DNA from: Tuctoria greenei
Lineage: Eukaryota > Streptophyta > Magnoliopsida > Poales > Poaceae
DNA length: 64,000 nucleotides
Assembly (NCBI GenBank): GCA_036927565.1
Contig: JAYESD010000001.1
Coordinates: 284,033,560 to 284,097,559, forward strand
Direction of reading: 5' to 3'
The notes under the pieces were generated by a model. The model saw nothing but the letters and a program-made list of their open reading frames with translations, made no database searches and was not told the origin of the DNA. Shown here in pieces: positions 1 through 9,568 of the stretch. The number at the start of each line of letters is the position of its first letter. Positions within the stretch are counted from its first letter, which is position 1. A program made the translations under genes and the position numbers.

Positions 1-647
1 ACTTGTGAGCTTCAGAGTGTTCGAGAGAGTCCTCCCTCTCGTGTATCGTCAGTTTGTCCTTTTATAGTACAAGGACAAACCGTTACAAGTCAGCCTGGCC
101 CGACATGTGGCCCTGGCGGTTATTGGTATTGACACACGAGATTAATTGCTGTTAATAACCCTGTAACGGCTCCGACAGTGCCGTTACAGGTGTTAAGATC
201 ATCCGATTAAATATCATTAACGTGGAATTAATGATAATTAATCGGGTCTTGAAGTCTGCGGCTGTCCTTTGGAGATCCGGAGCCGTTACAACGTCTCCCG
301 GGGGTTTGAAGCGGCCAGCTCCGACGTATGGACACGTGGTAGCTCCGGAGCTTGCTCGTGGGAAGCGGGAAGCTCCGGGGCGGCCTGCCACGTGTCAGGT
401 CCGGAGCTTCTCTCGGTCAGGGGTTACCTCCGGAGGTGCCGTTTCAGTACTGGGCCCGGAGCTTCACCTTTGCGGGTAATAGCTCCGGTCTGACAGTACA
501 CGTGGCAACCTAGGGGCTAACCATGTTGGAGAAGCGGGTCCGGTTACGTCTGGCAAGTGGGCCCCCGAGGGTCTTCAATTTAAGTAGATGTCCTTCCCTT
601 GAGATTTTTGCAACCTCAGGGGGTGTATGGTTTTTAGGGTACCGACA
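1..647 (-). mobile_element. G2 gypsy LTR, partial (runs off left edge)
   Basis: Long terminal repeat of family G2, cut by the window start. Read on the minus strand it begins TGTCGGTACCC at 647. It aligns throughout with the start of the G2 LTRs at 40365-41248 (minus) and 60463-61326 (plus), sharing the tract on fall of the terminal GGTACC, the CACGTG boxes and the TATA region. A TATA box (TATAAAAG on minus) lies at 59-66. CACGTG boxes are at 333-338, 389-394 and 499-504. The rest of the LTR and any interior would be left of the window, so solo LTR and full element cannot be told apart. Confidence 0.85.
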
Positions 648-2089
648 GAAGGCAATGGAGTAAAGTATATACTACTCTTATGGTCAAGCTATTGGATACT
701 AATCCATTATCCGAACAGGGGTAAGTTGATAATAGGGGTAGTGTGACACACACCTAGGCAATCTATTCTAAAGGGTAAAATGGGTCCTAGAGGGAGATTA
801 AATTGAGAGTTAGAGAGTTGCTCCTACAATGCTCCTAATACATATACATAGCCTAAGGGAGATACTAATGATCATGTCAATGATGAATTCCTATGCAATG
901 CTATTCAACACATCGGGCACGGGCTTACCCCTAGCAATACTAGGGCGACTCCCGCCAAGAGCATGTGGCATAGCCGAACGTGAAGGATTACAAAGGAAAG
1001 ATAGGGCTGTCACCATCGACTGCCTACCTCTTCAATCTGTGGCTCTACGAGACATCCAACGCTACTTAAATACCCTAGCACCATGCTAGCATACTAAGAA
1101 AATACCTTAGGAGTCATGGCACAAGCCATCCTAAGGCAATTACTAACCTAAACATCGTTGAACCAATGTTGAAGCATAGCATAAGTCATTCATATTAACA
1201 TAATCATATCATAACTACATAGACTATAGTGGGGGTCTATAGTGTTTATTACCATAAGATGTGATCATGAGAGTGAAATCATAAAGACTATACCTTCCAC
1301 ATACATGGACTCCACAATCAAACAAGAAACGCTTTGTCCAAGTACACGTATAAAAGAAGACTAAAGATAATATCTTTATTAAGCACAAAGTCACAAATAC
1401 AAGAAGGAATATATAAGCCATACCTTTCCCAATGTGGAATTTGGAAGAGAGACTCCTTCTATTCCTTTCCCAATTTGGACTTGGGACTAGAGGCTCTTCT
1501 CTCTACATCCTAACTCCTCTAAGGACTATGGAAGATAGTGTATACAATAGAATGATGCCCAAGTGGTGTGTGTTGAAGTGAGGGGTAGGGGGTCCTATTT
1601 GTACTAGTGTTGAGGTTGGTTCCCACCACCAAAAGCGCGCGAATCAGTCACCATTGATTCCAGGGAGCAGGGAGGAGCCAACACGTGGAGGCTGACCGAG
1701 TTTGGTGCAAAGACCAAGTCGGCCGACCCCCTGGTTCGGCCGACCTAGTCATTGCACCGTTTCTCGTGTATATTGTCCAAGTGGCTGCCAAGTGGGTCCC
1801 ATTGATGTATATGGGTGATACACCATTGGATCTCCTTGGATACTTCTGTTTGTGTGCCATTTGATCCATGGGATGCCACGTGTCGTCGCCTGATTGGCTG
1901 GGATGATATTTTATAGGATTGGTCCCTCTACATTTGCTCATTTCCTGCATAAAATGCTGCATACACATATTTCTCCAAGTCCAAGTGGAATTGGGTTAGA
2001 TAGAAAGGTGATGTGTGCAAGAAATGACAAATTCTTCACATAATTGAGTTAAATTGATGGATGAAATTGGTATATAACAGCCGTCAACA
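648..2089. other. Unassigned non-coding stretch, possible minus-strand LTR
   Basis: No ORF here looks like a protein I know. The right edge abuts broken G1 coding sequence, and on the minus strand it starts TGTTGACGGC at 2089, which has the form of an LTR start (TG). The stretch could therefore be one LTR of another element inserted in G1. I could not find the matching CA end, a primer-binding site or a target-site duplication. It contains two nearby TCGGCCGACC motifs (about 1719-1752) and a CACGTG box near 1878. TE origin is inference. Confidence 0.35.
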
Positions 2090-2550
2090 CCCGGCCATGT
2101 TCTTGGGGCAGTCAGAGGCGTCAAAGCTGATCGGCGTCTCCTTCCAATGGTGGTGTTGTGCCGGAGTGGGTACGGAGGCTATCGAATCCACCACACGACG
2201 AATGGTCTTGATCGCGATCGGGGACGCGGGATCACAAGATCCTCTGAAGATGACGTGGAGGGTCTTACGACGCTCGTTGTCGCTGCTCGTGTCAGAGTCC
2301 TCATCTTGGTGGACCACTTTGACGGCCCACTCTTGCTTCTGGTACTCCAGATCCCCGTCGTTGTCGACCTTGGGTTCAACCTTCTACTTGCCCTCCCGTG
2401 GGCGGAAGGGGGCGCCATCCTGGCGCTGCTGTGCCCGTTTTTGATAGCGTTCGGCGCATATTTTTATCTCCCACCACTTGCTCGCGGTGTGTTCACGAGT
2501 CTTGTTCACTGGGCAGGGCTCGACGTCTTCGTCAGCGGCTGGTGGCTAAC
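2090..2550 (-). pseudogene. G1 gag C-terminus to protease N-terminus, broken
   Basis: Remnant of the segment joining nucleocapsid and protease in G1. On the minus strand it carries a Cys/His-rich stretch at about 2520-2460 (CPVNKTREH...) that aligns with the zinc-knuckle-like CPIHKTDSHNLEDC of the G2 element at about 62740. It is followed by the acidic DNERRKTLHVIF block (about 2270-2240), also present at 6750 and 62960. Similarity stops at residues NMAG (about 2095), where the next interior copy continues. The catalytic aspartate motif of the protease is therefore missing. Frame changes occur near 2320. It cannot encode a working enzyme. Confidence 0.7.
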
Positions 2551-3241
2551 GAGGGCGTTTCTCCAGGCGTGGTGGCTTGCCTCCTCCGGTTGCAGTTGCT
2601 ACCGCGATAGGGGACCCATGCAGCGACTTGTTTTGGCCGCCACCCCGGTTCTTGTTCTTCTTTTTGCCACTAATAGGGGTAGCGGCTCTTTCTCCAGTCT
2701 GTCCAGCCCCGCTCGCTCTGGGGGCGGGCTGAGCATGCCAGTCGCGGCCTTCCACCGCTCTGGCACACCGATCGGCGATGGAGAAGAGCTCGGGGACGTC
2801 TTGCACATTGTGCTTGGCTAGTTTCTCGAGCATCTTGTAGTCTCGCACTCCCTGGCAAAATGCCACTATGACAGAGGCATTCGGGATGTTGGGAATGGAG
2901 TTGCGTGCCTGGAAGAAACACTGGATGAATGACCGTAGCGTCTCCTTGGGTTGCTGTCGCACGGCATGGAGGTCGAGCTCGGTGCCAGTGCGCGTGTAGG
3001 AGCTGCCGAAGTTCGTCGTTAACTGCCGGCACAACTCGTCCCAAGAGGTTATAAACCCCTCAGGAAGGTTCATTAGCCATGAGCGGGTTGACCCAGTCAG
3101 GGCGACTGGGATGTAATCCGCCAGGATGGTCTCGTCCGCTCTTGCAGTAAGAGCGTCGTGGTGTAGATCTGTAGGAACTCCGCCGGATTGATGCTTTCGT
3201 CGAACCACTCGGGGATATGTGGCTGGAACTTGCGCGACCAC
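2546..3241 (-). pseudogene. G1 gag (capsid domain), minus strand
   Basis: Open frame of 231 codons encoding the retrotransposon gag domain, the structural protein of virus-like particles. Recognisable blocks are ALTGSTRSWLMNLP near residue 48, the TSWDELCRQL/TTNFGSSY block, ETLRSFIQCF, and VAFCQGVRDYKMLEKLA. These match the G2 gag at 62158-62520 almost block for block. A basic Lys/Arg/Gly-rich tail (about residue 190 on) is typical of RNA binding. The N-terminal part is displaced into other frames upstream (3242-4050), so this is a broken gag rather than an intact gene. The true start is upstream and lost to frameshifts. Confidence 0.8.
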
Positions 3242-4063
3242 ATTGCGAAGCGGAGGTGCGGAGCCAACGCCGCACAGCCTTCGATGGGCTTCGTCGGAGA
3301 GGCGGATGGGACAGCATACCGCAAGGGGGTTTGCTGCACAACGTGTAGCACTTGCTGGACCTGTTGTTGTTGCACTGGTTGTGCCGTGCGCTTCTGCAAT
3401 GGTACTCGTTGTGCCAAGTATTGTTACTGCACACCCTGCAGCACCGAGTATTACAGGGGACCTGTCGAGCCGACGTGCTCCTGATCAGGTGGCGCAGGGT
3501 TTACCTGCGATGCACCATGTACGGAGGATGCGTCGTGAACAAGGCATTGAGTGCCATATTAGGCGTCGAGGTTGTGCCTCCTCTCTCACTGCCGCTCGAT
3601 GACGACATGTTCGTCCATGTGAGCTTGACGACAGTCAAGCTCAGCCCTGAGGTCCTCCGTGGGGAGCCGGCGAACGCTCGTAGGCTTGGAGGAGCGGGAG
3701 TTGGTGGGGTAACAGTCGATGGATGGCATGCGTGACAACGACACAAGGCCCCATCCCCTATTGCGGGAGTTGATGGCTGTGGCGATGAAGTGGTCGATGT
3801 CGTGGACCCACTACTGAGCTTCCCTCTAAGAGGTGTTGAGCAACGATGGGCGGTGGAGGAGAACTCTGGCCGCCACCAAAGTGCTCTCTGTTCTCGCTGT
3901 TGGGGGAGCAGACAGAGCTGGGGCGTGTCCTGGGGGTGAGACAGACCAGAGACTGCCGCTTGAGCGACAGATCTGGTCACTGGACGATGGCCTCGGAAAC
4001 CACCTTCCACGGGCCTGATGAACACCATGGTGGTGAAAGTGCTACCACTTTTTGAGGGAAAAA
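3242..4063 (-). pseudogene. G1 leader and gag N-terminus, frame-broken
   Basis: This lies between the primer-binding-site-like tract and the gag capsid domain of the second G1 copy. Several minus-strand frames are partly open (for example 3097-3417, with the LAPHLRFAMWSRKFQPHIPE block). That block matches the LAMHLRMVRWPQKFRPHLLE block of G2 gag at about 61995-62055, so at least 3150-3300 is gag coding in a shifted frame. The rest reads as Pro/Ser/Arg-rich low complexity. No single frame spans it. Confidence 0.6.
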
Positions 4064-4084
4064 GCCCCTTCCCGTCACGCCAAA
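4064..4084 (-). promoter_or_regulatory. Primer-binding-site-like tract of G1 LTR a
   Basis: Directly next to the LTR end on the minus strand: TTTGGCGTGACGGGAAGGGG. The intact counterpart beside LTR b (6938-6958) reads TTTGGTGCGCCAGGTAGGGG, so this copy has diverged in the middle. This is the position of the tRNA primer-binding site in LTR elements. I have not assigned the tRNA. Confidence 0.6.
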
Positions 4085-5185
4085 TGTCGAAGGGCCAATG
4101 CGACACTTCCCCCAGATCTGCTAAGGAGCAGCCCGTGGAGGTTCTTCTTCGGCGGGGTTTAGGCCTCAAACTAGTGTTCTAGCGGAGGAGAATAAGACAG
4201 TTGTTTTTATGTGGTTCGGGCCGCAAGGAGCATAACACCCTACTCCACGGTGGATTGTATTGATTGGTGAGTGTGTATGCGTATGTGTGTGTATCGGGGA
4301 TTCTGAGTCTGGTCCTTGTATTGATGGTGGTCCGAACCTTTAACAGTCAAGGTCGGACGCCTTACAAGTGGGGTCTCGGGGCCCGACGGGTGGTCCCGAG
4401 GCGATCTTATCTTAAAGATCTAAGGCTTCTTCTATAAGCTTGCTCTGACCACGGACATGAGGACTCGCCACCTTGCCGCCTGAGTTGTCAATAGCCCACG
4501 CGCTGTTGCTGTCATTGGCAGGGAATGTAACATCCAACTGTCTCTGGCGCCGTAAGCTACCCACTTGGTGGTGTTGGATAGGCCTGCGGCGCCTTCACTG
4601 TGATGCGATTAGTCACAGCGGTACTTGTCATTAGGCGTGCGCCGCGCCATGCGTCTGGGGAAGCCACATATCTTCAAGGCTTGATGGAGACAATGCGCAC
4701 CGCCCTCTTAGCTTTCCTACTATCTGCTCAGGGCAAGTGGACTGACCATGCGGCCACCAGGAGCTAACCTCCGTGGGGGAGGCAAGGTCTTGACTTCGTG
4801 GGCCACGTGGCAGCTTGAGAGCTCACCTTTGCGGAGGAGGTCAGGTCTCGACTTCGTGGGCCACGGGGCAGCTTGGGAGCTCACCCCTACGGTGGAGGTT
4901 AGGTCTCGACTTTGTGGGCCATGTGGCAGCTTGGGAGCTCACCCCTGTGGAGGATGTTAGGTCCTATCCTGATGGACACATGGCCGCCTGGGAGCTTGTT
5001 GTCAAGGTGGAGATGAGCTCCCTCTTTTGGATGTCTCGTGGGCACCCCGTACTTCACATCTGAGGCTGGTGGGTCCAGGTTTCTTTGAACATGTGGCACC
5101 CTCGGACCCTGTCCCTGTTGGGAGGCGAGGCACCTAGGCGGCTCTAGCTTGTGCGCAAGGGTACCCGGTATGCTGGGTACCGACA
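4085..5185 (-). mobile_element. G1 LTR a
   Basis: About 1.1 kb, read on minus from TGTCGGTACCCAG (5185) to the ...TTCGACA end (4085). It matches LTR b (6959-8101) along its length, including the R-like tract with CCCTACTCCACGG near 4240 and the U3 repeats near 4745-4990. The minus-strand RT remnant abuts it on the right and the gag leader on the left, so this LTR serves both interiors. Most of its U3 G-boxes are mutated compared with LTR b. Confidence 0.85.
4745..4990 (-). repeat. Tandem U3 repeats in G1 LTR a
   Basis: About four degenerate copies of a unit of roughly 58 bp with the pattern GGAGCTCACC...GGAGG..AGGTC..GACTTCGTGGGCCAcgTGGCAGC. The CACGTG core is intact only at 4804-4809. Other copies read CACGGG, CATGTG and CACATG, consistent with decay of a G-box motif. 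The same array is better kept in LTR b at 7620-7860. Confidence 0.7.
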
Positions 5186-6069
5186 GCCTAAATCCCTTAG
5201 TGTGAGAACAAGAAATCAAGGAGCTTCCCAACTTTGACTCCGAACACGCACTTGTCGGGATTGAGCTTCGTGTGTGTGGTCCGCAGTCTTTCAAAGACTA
5301 GGGCAAGGTTTTCTACCAATGATGTATGTGTCTGGATCTTAACTACAATGTCATCGACATATACCTCTACCAGGTGTCGGATGAGGTCCCCAAATGGTTT
5401 ATGCATGGCACGTACAAAAGTTGGGAGGGCATTCTTAAGACCGTAAGGCATGGAAACATAGCAGTAAAGGCCATCTATAGTTATGAATGTGATTTGTTCT
5501 TCGTCCCCTCTAGACATTGGGATTTGGTGAAACCCTAAATAGGCATCTAGAAAGCATAACATATCGCATCCTAAGGTAGAATATACGATTTGATCTATTC
5601 TAGGGAGAGGTAAGGGATCTTTAGGACAAGCCTTGTTGAGGTTAGTGTAGTCGATGCACATCCGGAGCTTACCGCCAGCCTTGGGGACAACAACAGGATT
5701 GGCCAGCCATATGGGATGGTGGACCTCCGGTATGAAGCCAGCATCGAGTAGCTTCTTGATCTCTTCGCGGATGAAGTTCTGCCGCTCGATGGACTGCTTA
5801 CCGGGCCTCTGTTGTTGTGGTTGGGCATCAGGGTAGATCTTCAGACGGCGCTCGATCACTTCCCTCGGGATGGCTGGCATTTGTGACGGTTGCCAGGCGA
5901 AGACGTCGATGTTAACTCGCAGGAAAGCGGTGAGTGTTGATTCCTGCTCGCCATCCAGACTCCACGCGATACGGGTGGTCTGAGCAGCATCATAGCCAAT
6001 CTGGATTATCTTGATGGGAACAACATCGTCGGAGGGTTGCACTAGTGGTGCAGCGGCATGACTACGCAC
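5186..6069 (-). pseudogene. G1 reverse transcriptase, truncated
   Basis: Open minus-strand frame of 290 codons (5197-6069) for the Ty3/gypsy reverse transcriptase fingers and palm. Visible blocks: LDAGFIPEVHHPIWLANPV, the FLDAYLGFHQIPM block (a D in the first catalytic position), the MPYGLKNALPTF block, and VYVDDIVVK with the YVDD active-site motif near residue 240. The family usually continues with the thumb, RNase H and integrase. Here it ends at residues LLDFLFSH and LTR a begins at 5185, so the C-terminal half of pol has been deleted. An in-frame ATG at 6069 is simply the first Met. Not functional. Confidence 0.85.
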
Positions 6070-6856
6070 GCATCAGTCTAGCGAAGGCTTACTCGATCAA
6101 GCATCGCTAGGGGCAGGTTCTGGGGCCATTGCCATAGCTCGGAGCTTCTCCAAAGCCGTCACCGTAGTGGCACGATCTCCGCAGATCTTGAGGACGCCAG
6201 AGGATGTTGTCATCTTGAGGACGAGGTGACCGTAGTGGTCTACAATCATAAACCGGTATAGGGCTGGCCTGCCGATGATAGCGTGGTAGGGTAGGCTAAC
6301 CTCCGTGACGTCGAATAGATATTCTCCATCCTGAAGTTCTCGGGTGTCCCAAGGGTCACCTGGAGGTGGATGCAGCTGTACGGGATAATACTCTCGGGTC
6401 TTACCCCCGAGAATGGTCTCGATGGGGCGAGCCTAGACACGGGGACCTTCAGCTTGTTGAAGGCCGCACGGCTGATGAGGTTGAGGCTGGCTCCACCATC
6501 TAGCAGGATGTGGTATAACTTCACATTGTGGTGGGGGCGACGAGGAGGGGCAGAAGCCTGGCTCCCGCCATGTTCTCGGAGCAGTCGGAGGTGTCAAAAC
6601 AGATCGGAGTCTCCACCCATCTGCGGTGTGGTGCCAAGGCATGAGTAGAGGTTGTTGAGGCCATTTCCCAGTGTAGGGTCTTGACCGCACTTCTAGATGC
6701 GGGTTCCCAAGATCCTCCACAGATGACGTGGAGTGCCTTTCGATGCTCGCGGTTGTTGTTGAGGTCGCAGTTCACCGCCTGGTGAACCTCTTCCACGACG
6801 CATTCTGGACTCTGGAACTCCATCTCCACGTCTTTGTCGACATGTTGGTCGACCAT
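6070..6856 (-). pseudogene. G1 aspartic protease region, minus strand
   Basis: Two overlapping minus-strand frames (6521-6856 and 6246-6524) cover the segment from the acidic REHRKALHVIC block to the retropepsin-like fold. The motif LLDGGASLNLIS (about 6505-6470) stands where the catalytic Asp-Thr/Ser-Gly is expected. The GG in place of S/TG is shared with G2 (VDGGSGLNLIS) and so is a family feature. The frame changes near 6524. Upstream gag is absent: sequence from the LTR leader runs almost directly into this block, so gag was deleted from this copy. Confidence 0.75.
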
Positions 6857-6937
6857 TCATGGCTTGATCTTGCCTCTACTCGAAGGCTTGATGAAAACCA
6901 TGGTGGTGTAAGCACTACCACTTTTTTGATGGAAAAA

Positions 6938-6958
6938 GCCCCTACCTGGCGCACCAAA
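6938..6958 (-). promoter_or_regulatory. Primer-binding-site-like tract of G1 LTR b
   Basis: On minus, TTTGGTGCGCCAGGTAGGGG directly follows the LTR end at 6959. Very similar to the TTGGCGCGCCAGGTAGGGG tract of G2 (61328-61346), supporting a close relationship of G1 and G2. Confidence 0.7.
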
Positions 6959-8101
6959 TGTCGAAGTGTTAATGCGACACTTCCCCTGGATCTGCCAAGG
7001 AGCAGCCCGTGGAGGTTCTTGTTCAGCGGGGCTTAGGCCTCAATCAAGTGTTCTAGCGGAAGAGAGTATGACACGGTTGTTTTTACGTGGTTCGGGTCGC
7101 AAGAAGCATAACACCCTACTCCACGGTGGATGGTATTGCTAGTATGTTTGTATGCGTGTGTGTGTATAGGGGATTGAATGTCTGGTCCTTTGCAACAGCG
7201 GCGGTCCGGACCTTCTATAGCTAAGGTCGAACGCCTTACAAGTGGGGTCTAGAGCCCGACAGGTGGTCCCGGGGTGATCTTCTCCTAAAGATCTAAGGCT
7301 TCTCGCGCAAGCTTGCTCTGATCGTGGTCTTGAAGATTTGATGTCTTGCCGCCTGAACCGTCAATAGCCCACGCGCTCTTACTGATGATGGCAGGGGATG
7401 TCCCGTCCAACTGTCTCTGTCGTCGTAAGCTACCCACTTGGAGGAGTGTGATAGGCCTGCGGCGTCTTCACTGGGATGCAATTGGTCATAGCGGTACATG
7501 ACATTAGGCATGCACCGCGCCATGCGTCTAGGGAAGCCGCGTATCTTCAATCCTTGACGGGGACAAGGCGCACCACCCTCTTAACTCTCACGTCCCTCAG
7601 TCCAGGGAAAGTAGTTGGACTATGTGACAGCTCGGGATCTCACCTCTGCGGAGGAGGTCAGGTCCTGCCTTGTGGATCACGTGGCAGTTCGGGAGCTCAC
7701 CTCTGCGGAGGAGGTCAGGTCTCGTCCTTCCACGTGGCAACTCATGAGCTCACCTCCGCGGAGGAGGTTAGGTCCCGCCTTGCGGGACACGTGGCAGCGC
7801 TAGAGCCTACCTATACGGAGGTGGCTCGCCTGATTCCTAGGGCCACGTGGCAGCTCCGGAGTCCTGTCTCGTGGGGGAGAAGGATCCTTCCCGGCTGGAC
7901 ACATAGCTGCTTGGAAGCTCGTCTTTGAAGGGGAGTTGAACTCTTCCCTAGGGTCTCCTGCAGGTACCCCACACTCCGTATCCGATGTTGATGGGTCTGG
8001 GTCTTCTGAACACGTGGCACCCTTGGACCCTACCTTTGCAGAAGGCGAAAGACTAGGCTCTAGCTTGTGCGCGAGGGTACCCGGTATGCCGGGTACCGAC
8101 A
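6959..8101 (-). mobile_element. G1 LTR b
   Basis: About 1.14 kb, from TGTCGGTACCCGG (minus, at 8101) to ...CTTCGACA (6959). Matches LTR a throughout. It carries five intact CACGTG boxes (7678, 7731, 7788, 7844 and 8011). Its right edge sits exactly against a truncated C1 LTR at 8102. No target-site duplication can be scored because the opposite end of the composite is missing. Confidence 0.85.
7620..7860 (-). repeat. Tandem U3 repeats with G-boxes in G1 LTR b
   Basis: About four copies of a 50-60 bp unit containing GAGCTCACCTC.GCGGAGGAGGT and CACGTGGCAG. CACGTG occurs at 7678-7683, 7731-7736, 7788-7793 and 7844-7849. CACGTGGC is the classical plant G-box/ABRE core recognised by bZIP and bHLH factors. 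Regular repetition upstream of the presumed start suggests an enhancer array; activity is inference. Confidence 0.7.
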
Positions 8102-8898
8102 ATTATGATAGGATTTCACTGGGTCACAAAATTGAGTTGTTTTTAGGAATGTGGGATACGTTCCTAAGGTGTTTGGAAGTCTTAGGATTGCTTTTGTCTG
8201 CGTATAGAAGAGTCTTAAGCAGTTATGGAAAGTTTCGGTAGAAACTGAGTAGGATACGAGTCCTAGTTTGGTTTGGGTTGGCCTCATGGCTGGTTATATA
8301 AGCAAGAGAGGCCAGAGATCACGTTGTACGGACTTTTGGATGTTCCTCTTGTGTTATATTGAATAAAGATTGTATTTTAAAGGATCTTTTGTGCCTTGTT
8401 CGTCCGACTTGTTTCAAACAAGTTTTTCTCGTCGAGTTTCTGCACAGCACTACCTTGCTTTGGTGGTTTTATCATAACTCCAATTTTACGAATCCAATTG
8501 ACATGATTACTTTTGGGTTGTCATTAAAACTTTATTATCTATCATATGTGAAAATTTTACGATCATTGGTTTTTTGGTTTCTGATCTACACGAGTTTCTT
8601 TGCAGTGTTGTAGATCTGATTTTCCTTGGGTAGAATAGATTGACTTTTGTTCAATCTTTCGATCGTAACTTGAGTTTTTCTCGACGGATTTTCGTGGTTC
8701 TTGTTGTCACATCTGGTTACTTTATTCTCCACAATCTATACTGGTTTTGTCACAATTGATCACGTTTAGATTAGTCACGCACAATATTTGTTTAACAGAT
8801 CAATTTTCTGCCAAGGGGTTTTTGTTGCTTCCGCTGAAAAAGTTTTAGTATACCATTCACCCCCCTCCGGTGGCTTTTCACGTGCTCTTCGATCCTAA
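8102..8898 (+). mobile_element. C1 copia LTR, 5'-truncated, plus strand
   Basis: Reverse complement of the distal part of the C1 LTRs (compare 17407-18190 and 54059-54870). It has the TATA box TATATAAG at 8295-8302, the GTTCGTCCGACTTG block, and ends in CACCCCCCTCC...GTGCTCTTCGATCCTA, the usual C1 terminus. The first several hundred bases are missing where G1 LTR b abuts at 8102. It faces C1 element 9569-19152 in opposite orientation. Confidence 0.85.
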
Positions 8899-9568
8899 AA
8901 CAACAAAGAAAAACTAAATCCTACTCCTCCTTCGGCGGCAACTCCGATGCTGGGCAACAGGAGCCTAAGCCGGCTGCGCCAGTTGCTCCAACTGCACCAG
9001 CTGTGCAACCCCACTACTGAGGTTCCTCTCCATTGTCGCGAACAGGTTACTGTGGCCCTCGGCGCCGAGAACCTATGCTAACGTCTTGAACAGAATGTCG
9101 AGACAATCGGCCACTCTTGTGAGGGCGTAGAGATAGTTGCCGGTGGTACCCATTCCAGTAAACTTTGGAAGGGTACCCAGGCCCAAGGAACTCTTGGCAC
9201 GAGACGTACTGTTGTATGCCTCGCGCACCATAACGAGACGCACCTCGCTGTTGAGCCTCTCGGGGGAACCGCATCACTGTTTCTTGCAGAGTGGCTCCCT
9301 CGGCGGACATGGCGGCGAAACGGTGGCCATGGTGGTGGTGCGTCGTTGGTGCGGAAAAGACGAAGAAGAAGAAACAGATGCAAATGGAGAGACGCACTTG
9401 TGGAGAACTGATGGACAATGGCGCATCTTATATAAGGTTTGTGCGGAGTCAACGATGGAGCGGTTGGTTTCGCGCGCATTGATGGGATGGTGGGACGCAT
9501 CGAAACTGCCTCAGGGAAACGAAAGGTCATGCACGCTGCTCGCAGGCATCTCTGCACCATTGCTGATG
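8899..9568 (-). pseudogene. Unidentified degenerate coding stretch between opposed C1 LTRs
   Basis: Minus-strand frame 9047-9418 (123 codons) and an adjoining shifted frame (about 9170-8980) are protein-like. The second reads through blocks such as FTGMGTTGNYLYALTRVADC, then an in-frame TAG, then VLGAEGHSNLFATMERNLSS. One base shift near 9170 joins them. I do not recognise the family. It may be a fragment of another transposon or of a host gene. On plus, a TATATAAG lies near 9430. Low confidence that it was ever a gene. Confidence 0.3.

Larger units (their letters stand above)
2090..8101 (-). mobile_element. Composite of two rearranged G1 gypsy copies
   Basis: Read on the minus strand the order is LTR b (8101-6959), primer-binding-site-like tract, protease region, RT, LTR a (5185-4085), primer-binding-site-like tract, gag, and the start of the protease region, ending at 2090. 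The first interior lacks gag and everything after mid-RT. The second has gag but stops in the protease region. The two interiors overlap in the protease region and are clearly one family. Such a chain fits unequal recombination between LTRs followed by deletions. The bait-like tract GGCGCGCCA/GGCGCACCA next to the LTRs and the RT sequence suggest the Tat lineage. Confidence 0.75.

Noticed and set aside
2147..2821. Plus-strand 224-codon ORF
   Set aside because: It is the antisense shadow of G1 gag on the minus strand, with no family blocks of its own.
3188..3735. Overlapping plus-strand Cys- and Ala-rich ORFs
   Set aside because: Antisense to G1 gag leader; Cys richness comes from GCA/TGC-rich Gln codons on the other strand.
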